Source: a bacterium (GTDB lineage: Bacteria > Bacteroidota > Ignavibacteria > Ignavibacteriales > Ignavibacteriaceae). Taken from it: DNA of 64,000 nucleotides. Below are positions 37,347 to 45,954 of the stretch, piece by piece. Under the pieces are notes generated by a model. The model ran no database searches, was not told the DNA's origin, and worked only from the letters and a program-made list of their open reading frames with translations. A program made the translations under genes and the position numbers. Positions within the stretch are counted from its first letter, which is position 1; every line of letters starts with the position of its first letter. Where the stretch lies: positions 248,001-312,000 of the forward strand of contig JADJWC010000003.1 in assembly GCA_016716565.1 (NCBI GenBank), in the 5' to 3' direction.

Positions 37347-39159
37347 TTTCAAAATACTCTCTGACAAGCTGGGCTTTCTTATTTCCAATAATTTTTGATA
37401 AAGTTTCAGTGTTAGAATTTTTAATTTTTTCAACACTGCCCAGCTCCGAGAGCAACTGATATGCCGTTGCTTTTCCTATTCCTTTTATCTCTGTCAGTTC
37501 TGTCGTTATCGTTCTTTTGGATCTTCTTGCTCTGTGAAAAGTAATTGCAAAACGATGTGCTTCATCTCTTATTTGCTGTAAAAGCTTTAATCCTGAAGAT
37601 GTTTTTGGAATTGATTCTGGTTCTGAATTTTCAGGAAAGAAAACTTCTTCAAGTCTCTTTGCGAGACCAATGATATTGTATTGTTTTATTCCGAGACTGT
37701 CTAATATTTCACACGCACTTGATAGTTGTCCTTTGCCGCCATCAACCACAATTAAATCCGGAAGAGGTTCTTTGCTATCAAGCAATCGTGTGTATCTTCT
37801 TCGAATTACTTCCTGCATACTTGCAAAGTCATCCGGACCTTCAACTTCTTTAATGATGAATTTTTTATACTCACTTTTTTTCGATTTGCCGTCAACAAAT
37901 ACAACCATACTTGCAACAGAATCTGATCCCTGAATGTTGGAAATATCGAAGCACTCAATTCGTCTTGGGAGAACTTTCAAACGTAAATCTCTCTGCAATG
38001 CCGAAAGTGCAAAAGGAACATTTCCTTCTTTCTTCATTTTTTGAAGTTGTATTTCTTTGAGCTGAAGATTTGCATTCTCTTTGCACATTGCAACGAGAGC
38101 TTTCAGTTCACCTCGTTGCGGTATAAATATTTTAACTTTTCTTTCTGCTTTTTGATTGAGCCATTCTTCGAGGAGATCTTTTTCAAGCGGTTCTGTTTCA
38201 AGCAAAATTTCTTTTGGGATTTCAACGTGATCGCTGTAATAAAACTTAATTGCTGAGTTATAAATTTCATTAATATCTTCTTTCCCTTGTAAACTCAAGC
38301 GAAGCTGTTTCTTTCCGACAAGCTTTCCACCACGAATATTAAATACAGAACAAGCAGAATCTTTATCTTCAAATGCTATTGAGATTACGTCTCTGTCTTC
38401 GAAATCATTACTTACGACTTTTTGTTTGGATGAAATTATTTGCAACTGTTCAATCTTGTCCCGTATCTCTGCTGCTTTCTCAAATTCCATATTGACGGAA
38501 GCTGATTTCATTTTATCATTCAGTTCTTTTATCAGATCGTCGGTTCTTCCGCGGATAACTTTTACAACTTCGTCAACCATATCGTTGTAATCTTTTTGGC
38601 TGACGAGTCCTTCACAGGGACCATCACATTTTTTAATATGATAGTCGAGACAAACTTTGAATTTTTTCTTTGCGATTGAATCATCGTTAATATCAAATTT
38701 GCAGCTTCTTATTTTGAAAACCTGATTGATCATCCTTAAAGCTGCTTTCATATTCTTAACGCTTGTGTACGGACCAAAATATTTTGAACCATCGCGAATA
38801 ACTCTCCTCGTAGAAAAAATTCTTGGGAATGGCTCATTCGTTACTTTTATAAAAGGGAAAGATTTGTCGTCTTTTAAATTTACATTATATCTCGGCTTGA
38901 GTTCTTTGATGAGGTTGTTTTCGAGTACGAGTGCTTCTACCTCCGAATCTGTAACAACCAGTTCAAGATCAGCAATTTTACTTACAAGTGCTTCTGTTTT
39001 CGCATTGGGATTTTTAGAATGGAAATAACTCTTTACTCTGCTGCGTAGATTGTTTGCTTTACCGACGTAGATTACTTTCTTCTTATCATTAAAGAACTGG
39101 TAAACTCCCGGCTTTGCAGGAAGATTGGATAATTTATTTTGGAGTTCGGGATTCATCAT
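37330..39159 (-). CDS. uvrC: UvrABC excinuclease subunit C
   Basis: A 609-residue nucleotide-excision-repair nuclease that makes both incisions around a lesion. Domains in order: GIY-YIG nuclease (KPGVYQFFNDKKKVIYVGKA, residues 16-95), UVR motif (NMEFEKAAEIRDKIEQL near 215), the RNase H-like 5' nuclease domain (RRIECFDISNIQGSDSVASM, VVDGGKGQL, about 370-530), and a helix-hairpin-helix end (ELTEIKGIGKATAYQLL). Full length and in one frame. The start may be M1 or M2. Confidence 0.96.
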   Translation of the reverse strand: MMNPELQNKLSNLPAKPGVYQFFNDKKKVIYVGKANNLRSRVKSYFHSKNPNAKTEALVSKIADLELVVTDSEVEALVLENNLIKELKPRYNVNLKDDKSFPFIKVTNEPFPRIFSTRRVIRDGSKYFGPYTSVKNMKAALRMINQVFKIRSCKFDINDDSIAKKKFKVCLDYHIKKCDGPCEGLVSQKDYNDMVDEVVKVIRGRTDDLIKELNDKMKSASVNMEFEKAAEIRDKIEQLQIISSKQKVVSNDFEDRDVISIAFEDKDSACSVFNIRGGKLVGKKQLRLSLQGKEDINEIYNSAIKFYYSDHVEIPKEILLETEPLEKDLLEEWLNQKAERKVKIFIPQRGELKALVAMCKENANLQLKEIQLQKMKKEGNVPFALSALQRDLRLKVLPRRIECFDISNIQGSDSVASMVVFVDGKSKKSEYKKFIIKEVEGPDDFASMQEVIRRRYTRLLDSKEPLPDLIVVDGGKGQLSSACEILDSLGIKQYNIIGLAKRLEEVFFPENSEPESIPKTSSGLKLLQQIRDEAHRFAITFHRARRSKRTITTELTEIKGIGKATAYQLLSELGSVEKIKNSNTETLSKIIGNKKAQLVREYFENEKNE

Positions 39160-39251
39160 TCTAAATTAAAAAATTTTCGCTGATGAATCTTTAGAAAAAG
39201 TTGGATTAAATCAATTGAAAAATGAGAATAAAATCTTGCTGACAGGAATCC

Positions 39252-40496
39252 CTACTTTGGCAATATCTCATTCTTGCCGATTACGACAATTCCGCTTTCA
39301 GTCACAGTAAATTTTTTCTTATCACCTTCTAGATCAAACCCGATTTCGTATCCTTCAGGAACGGTAACGTTTTTATCAATAATTGCTCTTCTAATCCGTG
39401 CATGTCTTCCGATGTTGCAGTTATCCATGATGATTGAATCAGTTATGTATGAGTAACTATTTACCCGAACATTTGGACTGAGAATCGAGCGTTCAACAAG
39501 TCCACCCGAAACAATGCAACCATCACAGACCAAAGAATTCAGACTTCTACCAACTCGCTCTCCTTCGTGTGAAACGGTTTTCGCAGGAGGAAACTGATAT
39601 TGGTAACCACGGATATACCAGTTTGGATCATACATATTAAAATCAGGTGAAACGCTCAGTAAGTTCATACTTGAGGCATAGTAGCTGTCTATTGTTCCAA
39701 TATCTTTCCAGTAAGGCTGTGATTTTTTATTCTCATCAACAAATTTGTAAGCAAAAACATCTCTGCCGGTCATCACCATATAAGGAATCACATCCTGCCC
39801 AAAGTCATTCGAAGGAATATGTTTTTCTTCCATCTCAGTGAAAATTTCTCTTAATGCATTCGCATCGAAAACATAGATACCCATATTCACAAATGAATGG
39901 TTCGGATTATCAGGAATAGTCGGAGGATTTTTTGGTTTCTCAATGAATGAATCAACTTTATACTCTGTATTTACGCTTACAATTCCAAACCGTGTTGCTT
40001 CTTCTTTCGGCACTTCAATGCAGGCCATGGAAAGATGTGCTTTCTTATCAACATGATATTGAAGCAGTTTCAAATAGTCCATCTTATAAATATGGTCACC
40101 GCTTAAAATTAGTACCTGCTTTGCTTTTCTGTCGGAAGAAAACAAATTCATATTCTGATAGATTGCGTTTGCAGTTCCGAGATACCAATCATTATTCAGT
40201 TTTCGTTGGGGAGGAACGGTATAAATAAATTCGCCAAGTTCAGGATTAAAAATACTCCAAGCTTCGAAGATGTGTTGATTGAGAGAATCTGATTTATACT
40301 GAGTGAGAATGTAAATTCTTCTCAACTCAGAGTTCAGGCAGTTTGAAAGTGCAAAATCAATTATCCGGTATTTTCCTCCGAATGATACAGCAGGTTTGCT
40401 CCTGACTTTTGTTAGGGGATAAAGTCTTTCGCCCTGACCACCGGCCAGAAGCATTGTTATTGTATCTCTAAGTATTGAAGAACCGTGAATGGTCAT
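39252..40496 (-). CDS. glgC: Glucose-1-phosphate adenylyltransferase
   Basis: A 414-residue enzyme making ADP-glucose from ATP and glucose-1-phosphate, the committed step of glycogen synthesis. The N-terminal nucleotidyltransferase domain shows AGGQGERLYPLTKVRSKPAV and IIDFALSNCLNSE; substrate and sugar-binding segments include FIEKPKNPP and KDIGTIDSYYASSMNLL. The C-terminal third is a left-handed beta-helix (SPNVRVNSYSYITDSIIMDN). AAAGGAG precedes the ATG. Glycogen synthase and branching enzyme are not nearby. Confidence 0.94.
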   Translation of the reverse strand: MTIHGSSILRDTITMLLAGGQGERLYPLTKVRSKPAVSFGGKYRIIDFALSNCLNSELRRIYILTQYKSDSLNQHIFEAWSIFNPELGEFIYTVPPQRKLNNDWYLGTANAIYQNMNLFSSDRKAKQVLILSGDHIYKMDYLKLLQYHVDKKAHLSMACIEVPKEEATRFGIVSVNTEYKVDSFIEKPKNPPTIPDNPNHSFVNMGIYVFDANALREIFTEMEEKHIPSNDFGQDVIPYMVMTGRDVFAYKFVDENKKSQPYWKDIGTIDSYYASSMNLLSVSPDFNMYDPNWYIRGYQYQFPPAKTVSHEGERVGRSLNSLVCDGCIVSGGLVERSILSPNVRVNSYSYITDSIIMDNCNIGRHARIRRAIIDKNVTVPEGYEIGFDLEGDKKKFTVTESGIVVIGKNEILPK

Positions 40497-40518
40497 TTTC
40501 TCTCCTTTAATTTCACTT

Positions 40519-40550
40519 CAAAAATATATAAATATGGCTTCATTGACAAT
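40519..40550 (-). promoter_or_regulatory. Possible Bacteroidetes-type promoter for glgC
   Basis: On the minus strand ATTG (40550-40547) is followed by a 20-base spacer and TATTTTTG (40526-40519), close to TTTG-N19-21-TANNTTTG with one mismatch. It is 22 bases upstream of the glgC ATG, a short leader. Confidence 0.35.
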
Positions 40551-40635
40551 TTAAGAAATGGTTAAATCCTAAAAGTCGTAAATTTAGAAAGGCAGTTAAA
40601 CGAAATAATAGCAGTTTAATCTGAACTTATTATAA

Positions 40636-42306
40636 ATGAAAAAAAGAAGAATAATACTGATAATTTTTCTGGTGATTCTTATACTGATTTTGCCCGGAGC
40701 AGTGTACTATAAAATTCAGTTATTTAAGATGACTTATATTTATACTTATTTCCAGAAGCTCGATGAAAATTATATTGCTCCTAACCAGAGAAAACTGGAT
40801 ATAACAAAGTATGATCTTTCATTTGATCTCTATCCGGAGAATAAAATTATAATTGCCAGAGCAATATTGACTGGTAAAGTCTTGGATTCGACTCTCAAAA
40901 CTATTGACTTAAATTTCTACGACAATTTTGATATAAAAAATATTAATCTTAACGGTAAATCCGTTGATTATAAAAATGAAGATACAAGGTTAACTCTTCC
41001 GTACACTAAATCTGAAACGGATGAATTTGAAATCGTGGTTGATTATGAAGGTACTCCGAAGAAAGCCGGACTGGAAGGATTTGTATTCGGAAAAAGAAAT
41101 GGAACTTCAGTCGTTTATAATTTGAGTGAACCGACTTATGCATCATCCTGGTTTCCGTGCAATGATATTCCATTCGACAAAACGAATCTTGAAATAAAGA
41201 TTACGAATGATTCAAGTATGGTTTCTGTTTCCAACGGAGTGCTGATTGATGTAACGACAAATGGCAGCAGAAAAACATATCGTTGGAAAACTGAATATCC
41301 GATTTCAACATACCTGGTAGCTATTTATTCATCAGATTATGAATATTTCTCAGACAAGTACATTTCATTGGATGGAAAAGACACGATGGATGTTGAGTAT
41401 TATGTTCTTCCCGATAAGCTAGAGGAAGCGAAAATAGATTTCTCAACTCACGTGAATATGTTAGAAGTATTTTCGAAAATGTTTGGTGAGTACCCATTCA
41501 TTAGGGAAAAATATGGTATTGCAGAATTTTTATGGTATGCCGGTGCAATGGAACATCAGACAATTACAGGCGTCTCATCGAATATGATCGGAGGTAAGAA
41601 ATTATTTGAAGATACGTTTGTTCACGAACTTGCTCATCAGTGGTGGGGAAATGCAGTCGGACCAAAAAGCTGGAAAGATATCTGGCTTAATGAAGGATTT
41701 GCCACTTACTGCGAAGCACTATATTACGAAGCTGAGTCAGGTAGAGAAGCTCTCCAATCAACGATGTTGAGTAAATACAGCAGCAGCTTTTCAGGTTCTC
41801 TGGCTGAACCAGGTCCGTTTTTGTTCACAAGAACAATGTATGATAAAGGTGCGTGGGTTCTTCATATGCTTCGTTGGGAAGTTGGAGATTCATCATTCTT
41901 TAAAATTTTGAGAACACATTACGAGACTTATAAATACTCAAACGCTTCAATAAGTGATTTTAAATTTGTTTGTGAAAATGTATCGGAAAAAGACCTGGAT
42001 AAATTTTTTGATCAGTGGGTTTATGGTAAAGGACAAATCGAATTGGAGTATAAAACAGAAACAGAAACCAAAGATGATGGAGCGATATTGAAAATATATA
42101 TTGAACAGGTACAGGAAGAATATGAGGAATTTCACTTTCCGCTGGAAATAAAATTAAAGTATGAGGATTTATCTGAGCAGAATTATCGGTTCAACATTGT
42201 CTCAACAGATACGGTGCTTGAAATACCAATAAAGAATGTTACTGAATCGATTGACTTTGATCCAAATAACTGGCTGCTGGCACAAATAAATTCAGTAGAT
42301 GAATGA
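40636..42306 (+). CDS. M1 family zinc aminopeptidase, membrane-anchored
   Basis: A 556-residue aminopeptidase. One N-terminal hydrophobic helix (about residues 5-25) anchors it or serves as signal. The exopeptidase motif GAMEHQTITG precedes the zinc site HELAHQWWG starting at H330, with the third ligand in WLNEGFATYCEA. The N-terminal beta domain (from about 55) and helical C-terminal region are typical, although it is shorter than PepN. It removes N-terminal residues from peptides outside the cytoplasm. Its stop overlaps the ATG of the truncated lpxH gene as ATGA. Confidence 0.9.
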   Translation: MKKRRIILIIFLVILILILPGAVYYKIQLFKMTYIYTYFQKLDENYIAPNQRKLDITKYDLSFDLYPENKIIIARAILTGKVLDSTLKTIDLNFYDNFDIKNINLNGKSVDYKNEDTRLTLPYTKSETDEFEIVVDYEGTPKKAGLEGFVFGKRNGTSVVYNLSEPTYASSWFPCNDIPFDKTNLEIKITNDSSMVSVSNGVLIDVTTNGSRKTYRWKTEYPISTYLVAIYSSDYEYFSDKYISLDGKDTMDVEYYVLPDKLEEAKIDFSTHVNMLEVFSKMFGEYPFIREKYGIAEFLWYAGAMEHQTITGVSSNMIGGKKLFEDTFVHELAHQWWGNAVGPKSWKDIWLNEGFATYCEALYYEAESGREALQSTMLSKYSSSFSGSLAEPGPFLFTRTMYDKGAWVLHMLRWEVGDSSFFKILRTHYETYKYSNASISDFKFVCENVSEKDLDKFFDQWVYGKGQIELEYKTETETKDDGAILKIYIEQVQEEYEEFHFPLEIKLKYEDLSEQNYRFNIVSTDTVLEIPIKNVTESIDFDPNNWLLAQINSVDE

Positions 42307-42875
42307 TCGAATTTTTTTTCCATCCGTATATATTTACCTTTGTTCAGGATATTATTAATTTAAAGGATTTAAGTGAAAAAAAGGTGAAGCTGCATTACTT
42401 TATCGGTAACCACGATTTCCTGCACCGTGATTTTTTTGAAAAAGAGTTTGGAGCGATATTATATCATGATGGATTACGAGTTGAATTAAACAACAAGAAA
42501 TTTTTTATTGCACACGGCGATGGTATGGTAAGTAATGATATGGGCTATAATATTCTTAAATGGATTTTACGAAATAAATTTTTTCAGTGGCTTTATTCAT
42601 TGCTTCACCCTGATTTAGGAATCGGTCTTGCGAGTAGAACAAGCAAATCAAGCCGAAGTTACACCGATAAGAAAGATTACGGAGAAGTTGACGGATTATT
42701 TGAAGCAGCCAAGAAAAAAATTGATGAAGGTTTTGATTATGTCTTGTTTGGACATCTGCATAAGCGTATCTGGGAAAAATATAAACAGGGTAACTACATC
42801 AATTTAGGATCGTGGCTTGATAAACCTTGTTACGGTGTATTTAAAGAACAAAAATTTGAAATTGTGGATTTATAA
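42303..42875 (+). pseudogene. UDP-2,3-diacylglucosamine diphosphatase (LpxH-like), N-terminus deleted
   Basis: The 190-residue frame matches the C-terminal three quarters of a calcineurin-type phosphoesterase of the LpxH group: HYFIGNHDF, FIAHGDGM and the paired histidines in VLFGHLHKR. It lacks about 60-70 N-terminal residues, which should contain the metal-binding DxH and GD motifs. The gene still starts with an ATGA overlap on the M1 peptidase stop, then goes from MIEFF straight to HPYIFTFVQD, which normally lies well inside the protein. No alternative frame supplies the missing part. This points to an in-frame 5' deletion or an assembly loss. If real, the enzyme of lipid A synthesis would be inactive here. 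Confidence 0.75.
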
Positions 42876-42900
42876 ATTTTAAGTAAATGCTGAAGGGGAT

Positions 42901-45168
42901 ATGGGTGAGATAGATTTCGAAAAGTATTTTAATGATTCGAATTATAGAAATAAAAAAATGAAATCGGGAAAGAATAAGAAAAAGACCTGGTTAATAACCG
43001 GAGCCGTGATATTTGTTCTTCTTGGAAGTTTTATCGCATTCATTTATTCCGGTCTACCTTCATTGGAAGAGCTTGAAAATCCAAAACCGCAGCTAGCTAG
43101 TAAAGTATTTACAGCAGATGGTGAATTACTGGGACAATTCTTTATAGAAAATCGGATCGAAACAAATATTGGTAAGCTTCCTGATCATCTTATAAAAGCA
43201 TTAATAGCAACTGAGGATAGAAAATTTTATAGTCATTGGGGAGTTGATGTTTCCCGGTTTATTAAGGCTATGGTGAAAAATGTGTTTTCCCTTTCTCTCG
43301 GAGAGGGAGCAAGTACACTTACACAACAGCTCGCAAGAAACCTTTATGAGCTTAAAGTAACCCGTGAAACGCAATTTGATAAAGCAATAAGAAAAATTCG
43401 CGAATGGATTACAGCCGTCCAGATAGAGAAGAACTTCACCAAGGACGAAATTATCGAGCTATATCTTAATGTTTCGTATTTCGGAAGAAGTGCTTACGGA
43501 ATTGAGGCCGCAAGTCGGGTTTATTTTGGTAAAAGTGCAAGCGAACTAACTCTTCCTGAATCTGCTTTGTTCATCGCATTGCTAAAATCACCACGAGATT
43601 TCGATCCGGTTAACAATTATGACAACGCATTGAGGAGACGAAACCTCGTAATGTATAATATGGTTTCAGTAGGATTTCTCGATAGGAATGAATATGATAA
43701 ACTTAAACAGGAACCTATTGCACTTGCTTCAGAAAAGCCAAGTGTAATGAGAACAATTGCTCCGCATTTTTTGGAGTATATTCGTCTGCAGATGTCAGAA
43801 ATCGCTGACAAGCATGGTTTCGATTTATACAGAGATGGTTTAAATATTTATACTTCAATTGATTCCCGGATGCAAAAAATTGCAAACCTGGTTTCTGCCA
43901 AACACATTCAGGATTATCAAAAAATATTTGACAAGAACTGGAACTGGAACCGTAATAAAGATTTATTGGCTGATCTCGTTGATAATGCCATTAAAAAATC
44001 CCGCGGATACATAAATGCTGAAACATCGGAAGATAAGGCAGCACTCTATAACCGATTAAAAAAAGATGAAGCATTTATCGATTCAGTGAAATCAGTTGCA
44101 ACAAAAATTGAAGTAGGTTTTGTTGTAATTGATCCATTTACCGGTGAAATTAAAGCGATGGTCGGCGGAACGAACCAGGAGTTCGGAAGAGGATTAAATC
44201 ATGTTTCCGGAATAAAAAGACAACCTGGTTCATCATTTAAACCTATCATATATGCAACAGCAATGGAGAACGGCTATTATCCTGCTTACACAATTCTAAA
44301 CCAAAAATTTGATTACAACGGCTGGAGTCCTTCAAATTCCGATAATGAATATACAGCGTATGAAACGATGAGATATGCACTTGCGTTGTCACTAAACGTT
44401 GTTACCGGGAGAATGACAATAAGCGATATTGCGCCACCAAAGCAAGTTGTTCAAATTGCAAAGAGGATGGGAATCGATTCAAATATTGATCCATATCCTG
44501 CAATTGCACTTGGAACATCTGAAGTTAGTCCGCTTGAAATGACTTCAGCCTTCGGGACTTTTGTCAACCAAGGAATTCATGTTGAACCTATTTCAATTTT
44601 AAAAGTTGAAGATAAAAACGGGATACTTGTAGATCAATTTGTTCCTGAATATGTTCAAGCGATTTCACCTCAATCCGCAGCAATTATGCAAAGTATGATG
44701 GAGGATGTCGTCGCCTATGGAACAGGTGCTGGTGTGCGAAGATATTATCAATATCCAGCAGCAGGAAAAACAGGGACAACACAAAATTTTTCAGATGCCT
44801 GGTTTGTAGGATACACGCCGGAACTTGTCGCCGGATGCTGGGTTGGCTTTGATGATCACAGAGTTAAATTTACTGATTGGTATGGACAGGGAGCCAGAGC
44901 CGCTCTGCCTATCTGGGCAATGTTTATGGAAGGAGCTTATAAAGAGATAAAAATTCCGGTCGGATATTTTAGTTCTGTCGATGGAATTGATACAGTTTCA
45001 TTTTGCAAAAAGTCAATGGAATTAGGAGATACGAGGATAGCCAATAACTATTGCCCGGAAATTGTTTATGATATTGTTAATTCTAAAAATATTCCAATGA
45101 CTTGTGAAATACATTCGGATAAAAATGTTATAATAAGAGAAGAACGTACTGGCGAAACAGGATGGTGA
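42901..45168 (+). CDS. Bifunctional penicillin-binding protein 1A
   Basis: A 755-residue class A peptidoglycan synthase. A cytoplasmic tail and one membrane helix (about residues 30-50) precede the glycosyltransferase domain (EDRKFYSHWGVD, GASTLTQQLARNLY, FGRSAYGIEAASRVYFGKSA). The transpeptidase domain has PGSSFKPIIYATAME with the active serine, SLN, and KTGTT. It polymerises and cross-links peptidoglycan outside the membrane. It starts 25 bases after the lpxH-like frame and is probably cotranscribed with it. Confidence 0.94.
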   Translation: MGEIDFEKYFNDSNYRNKKMKSGKNKKKTWLITGAVIFVLLGSFIAFIYSGLPSLEELENPKPQLASKVFTADGELLGQFFIENRIETNIGKLPDHLIKALIATEDRKFYSHWGVDVSRFIKAMVKNVFSLSLGEGASTLTQQLARNLYELKVTRETQFDKAIRKIREWITAVQIEKNFTKDEIIELYLNVSYFGRSAYGIEAASRVYFGKSASELTLPESALFIALLKSPRDFDPVNNYDNALRRRNLVMYNMVSVGFLDRNEYDKLKQEPIALASEKPSVMRTIAPHFLEYIRLQMSEIADKHGFDLYRDGLNIYTSIDSRMQKIANLVSAKHIQDYQKIFDKNWNWNRNKDLLADLVDNAIKKSRGYINAETSEDKAALYNRLKKDEAFIDSVKSVATKIEVGFVVIDPFTGEIKAMVGGTNQEFGRGLNHVSGIKRQPGSSFKPIIYATAMENGYYPAYTILNQKFDYNGWSPSNSDNEYTAYETMRYALALSLNVVTGRMTISDIAPPKQVVQIAKRMGIDSNIDPYPAIALGTSEVSPLEMTSAFGTFVNQGIHVEPISILKVEDKNGILVDQFVPEYVQAISPQSAAIMQSMMEDVVAYGTGAGVRRYYQYPAAGKTGTTQNFSDAWFVGYTPELVAGCWVGFDDHRVKFTDWYGQGARAALPIWAMFMEGAYKEIKIPVGYFSSVDGIDTVSFCKKSMELGDTRIANNYCPEIVYDIVNSKNIPMTCEIHSDKNVIIREERTGETGW

Positions 45169-45187
45169 TTTTTAATTTATAATTTAG

Positions 45188-45254
45188 AATGTATAATGTA
45201 TAATTTAAGAAATTTAATTCTTAATTTTACATTATAAATTATACATTATACATT
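45188..45254. repeat. AT-rich 20-bp inverted repeat before tRNA-Leu
   Basis: AATGTATAATGTATAATTTA at 45188-45207 and its exact complement TAAATTATACATTATACATT at 45235-45254, with a 27-base loop. It sits between the PBP1A stop and the tRNA. It may terminate PBP1A transcription or be a small dispersed element. Confidence 0.7.
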
Positions 45255-45259
45255 GTCTT

Positions 45260-45343
45260 GCCCGGATGGTGAAATTGGTATACACGCTAGCTTCAGGAGC
45301 TAGTCCACGCAAGTGGGTGGGGGTTCAAGTCCCCCTTCGGGCA
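45260..45343 (+). tRNA. tRNA-Leu (anticodon CAG)
   Basis: An 84-base class II tRNA. The acceptor stem pairs GCCCGGA with TTCGGGC, and A is the discriminator. The D-arm contains AATTGGTA. The anticodon stem TAGC/GCTA carries loop TTCAGGA, anticodon CAG. The long variable arm is TCCACGCAAGTGGGT-like, and the T-arm is GGGGGTTCAAGTCCCCC. CCA is not encoded (CAA follows the discriminator). It reads leucine CUG codons. Confidence 0.94.
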
Positions 45344-45347
45344 CAAA

Positions 45348-45405
45348 TGTTTTGAGTGCAGGCCTGTCTACCGACAGGTAGGTTCAAGTCCTGTTCCGGG
45401 CACCA
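45348..45405 (+). other. 3' relic of a second tRNA-Leu with an inserted hairpin
   Basis: GTTTTGAGTGCA (from 45349) and GGTTCAAGTCCTGTTCCGGG followed by CACCA (45381-45405) are the variable-arm and T-arm/acceptor 3' part of a leucine tRNA with encoded CCA. They are split by a 20-base insert containing the hairpin CCTGTC-TACC-GACAGG (45363-45378). There is no matching 5' half. It is a decayed tRNA or a recombination scar directly behind the intact tRNA-Leu. Confidence 0.65.
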
Positions 45406-45437
45406 ATCAAAGCTTTTATCCCTTCAAAAAAATTTCT

Positions 45438-45776
45438 TTAAAAACTGTTTATCGCATCTTCCAGCGATTTATATGAATCAAATACTTGCAGCGTAGACGT
45501 TTTTTCTCTCAGAACCTTAAAGACAGAAGCCGGCTCGACAATTTTTAAATCACCGCCGATTTTATTTAATGATCTTTTAGCAAGAACCAATGCTCCAAGG
45601 AAAGTTGAATCGAGGAATTCACATTGACTGATGTCAACAACCAGTTTCCTGAATTTTTTCTCAACGTCTTCCTCTAGAATTTTTTTGAATTCCTATGCTT
45701 CCTTCCAGGTTGCTCGACTTAAATTTACGACTTCAACAACTACGTCTTTTTCTATTTTCTTTTCAAAATCATCCAT
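45438..45776 (-). pseudogene. STAS-domain anti-sigma factor antagonist, amber-interrupted
   Basis: A 112-codon frame from ATG 45776 to TAA 45440-45438 encodes a STAS domain: VVVEVVNLSRATWKEA, then TAG (45695-45693), then EFKKILEEDVEKKF, LVVDISQCEFLDSTFLGALV and LKIVEPASVFKVL. The DSTFLGAL segment is where SpoIIAA-type proteins are phosphorylated. The single stop is one base away from GAG or AAG, matching the expected charged residue. As written only 27 residues are made. Such proteins act in partner-switch control of sigma factors; no partner kinase is adjacent. Confidence 0.75.
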
Positions 45777-45954
45777 AATTGTTTTCCGATAAGTATTTGA
45801 AAAATGAATTAAGGAATAAAATTATCTGAGTATTTTTGAGTACAATTTCATTTGATCCTTATCCCAAAATAAACTGTTTTTCTTGCAAATGAAAATATTT
45901 CTTAGGTTAAGATGCCAAATTTTTTTTGAATAGAATAATTCATAAGAGAGAACA

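Noticed and set aside
45344..45410. Second functional tRNA after tRNA-Leu
   Set aside because: Only the 3' arm is present; there is no 5' acceptor strand, D-arm or anticodon arm.
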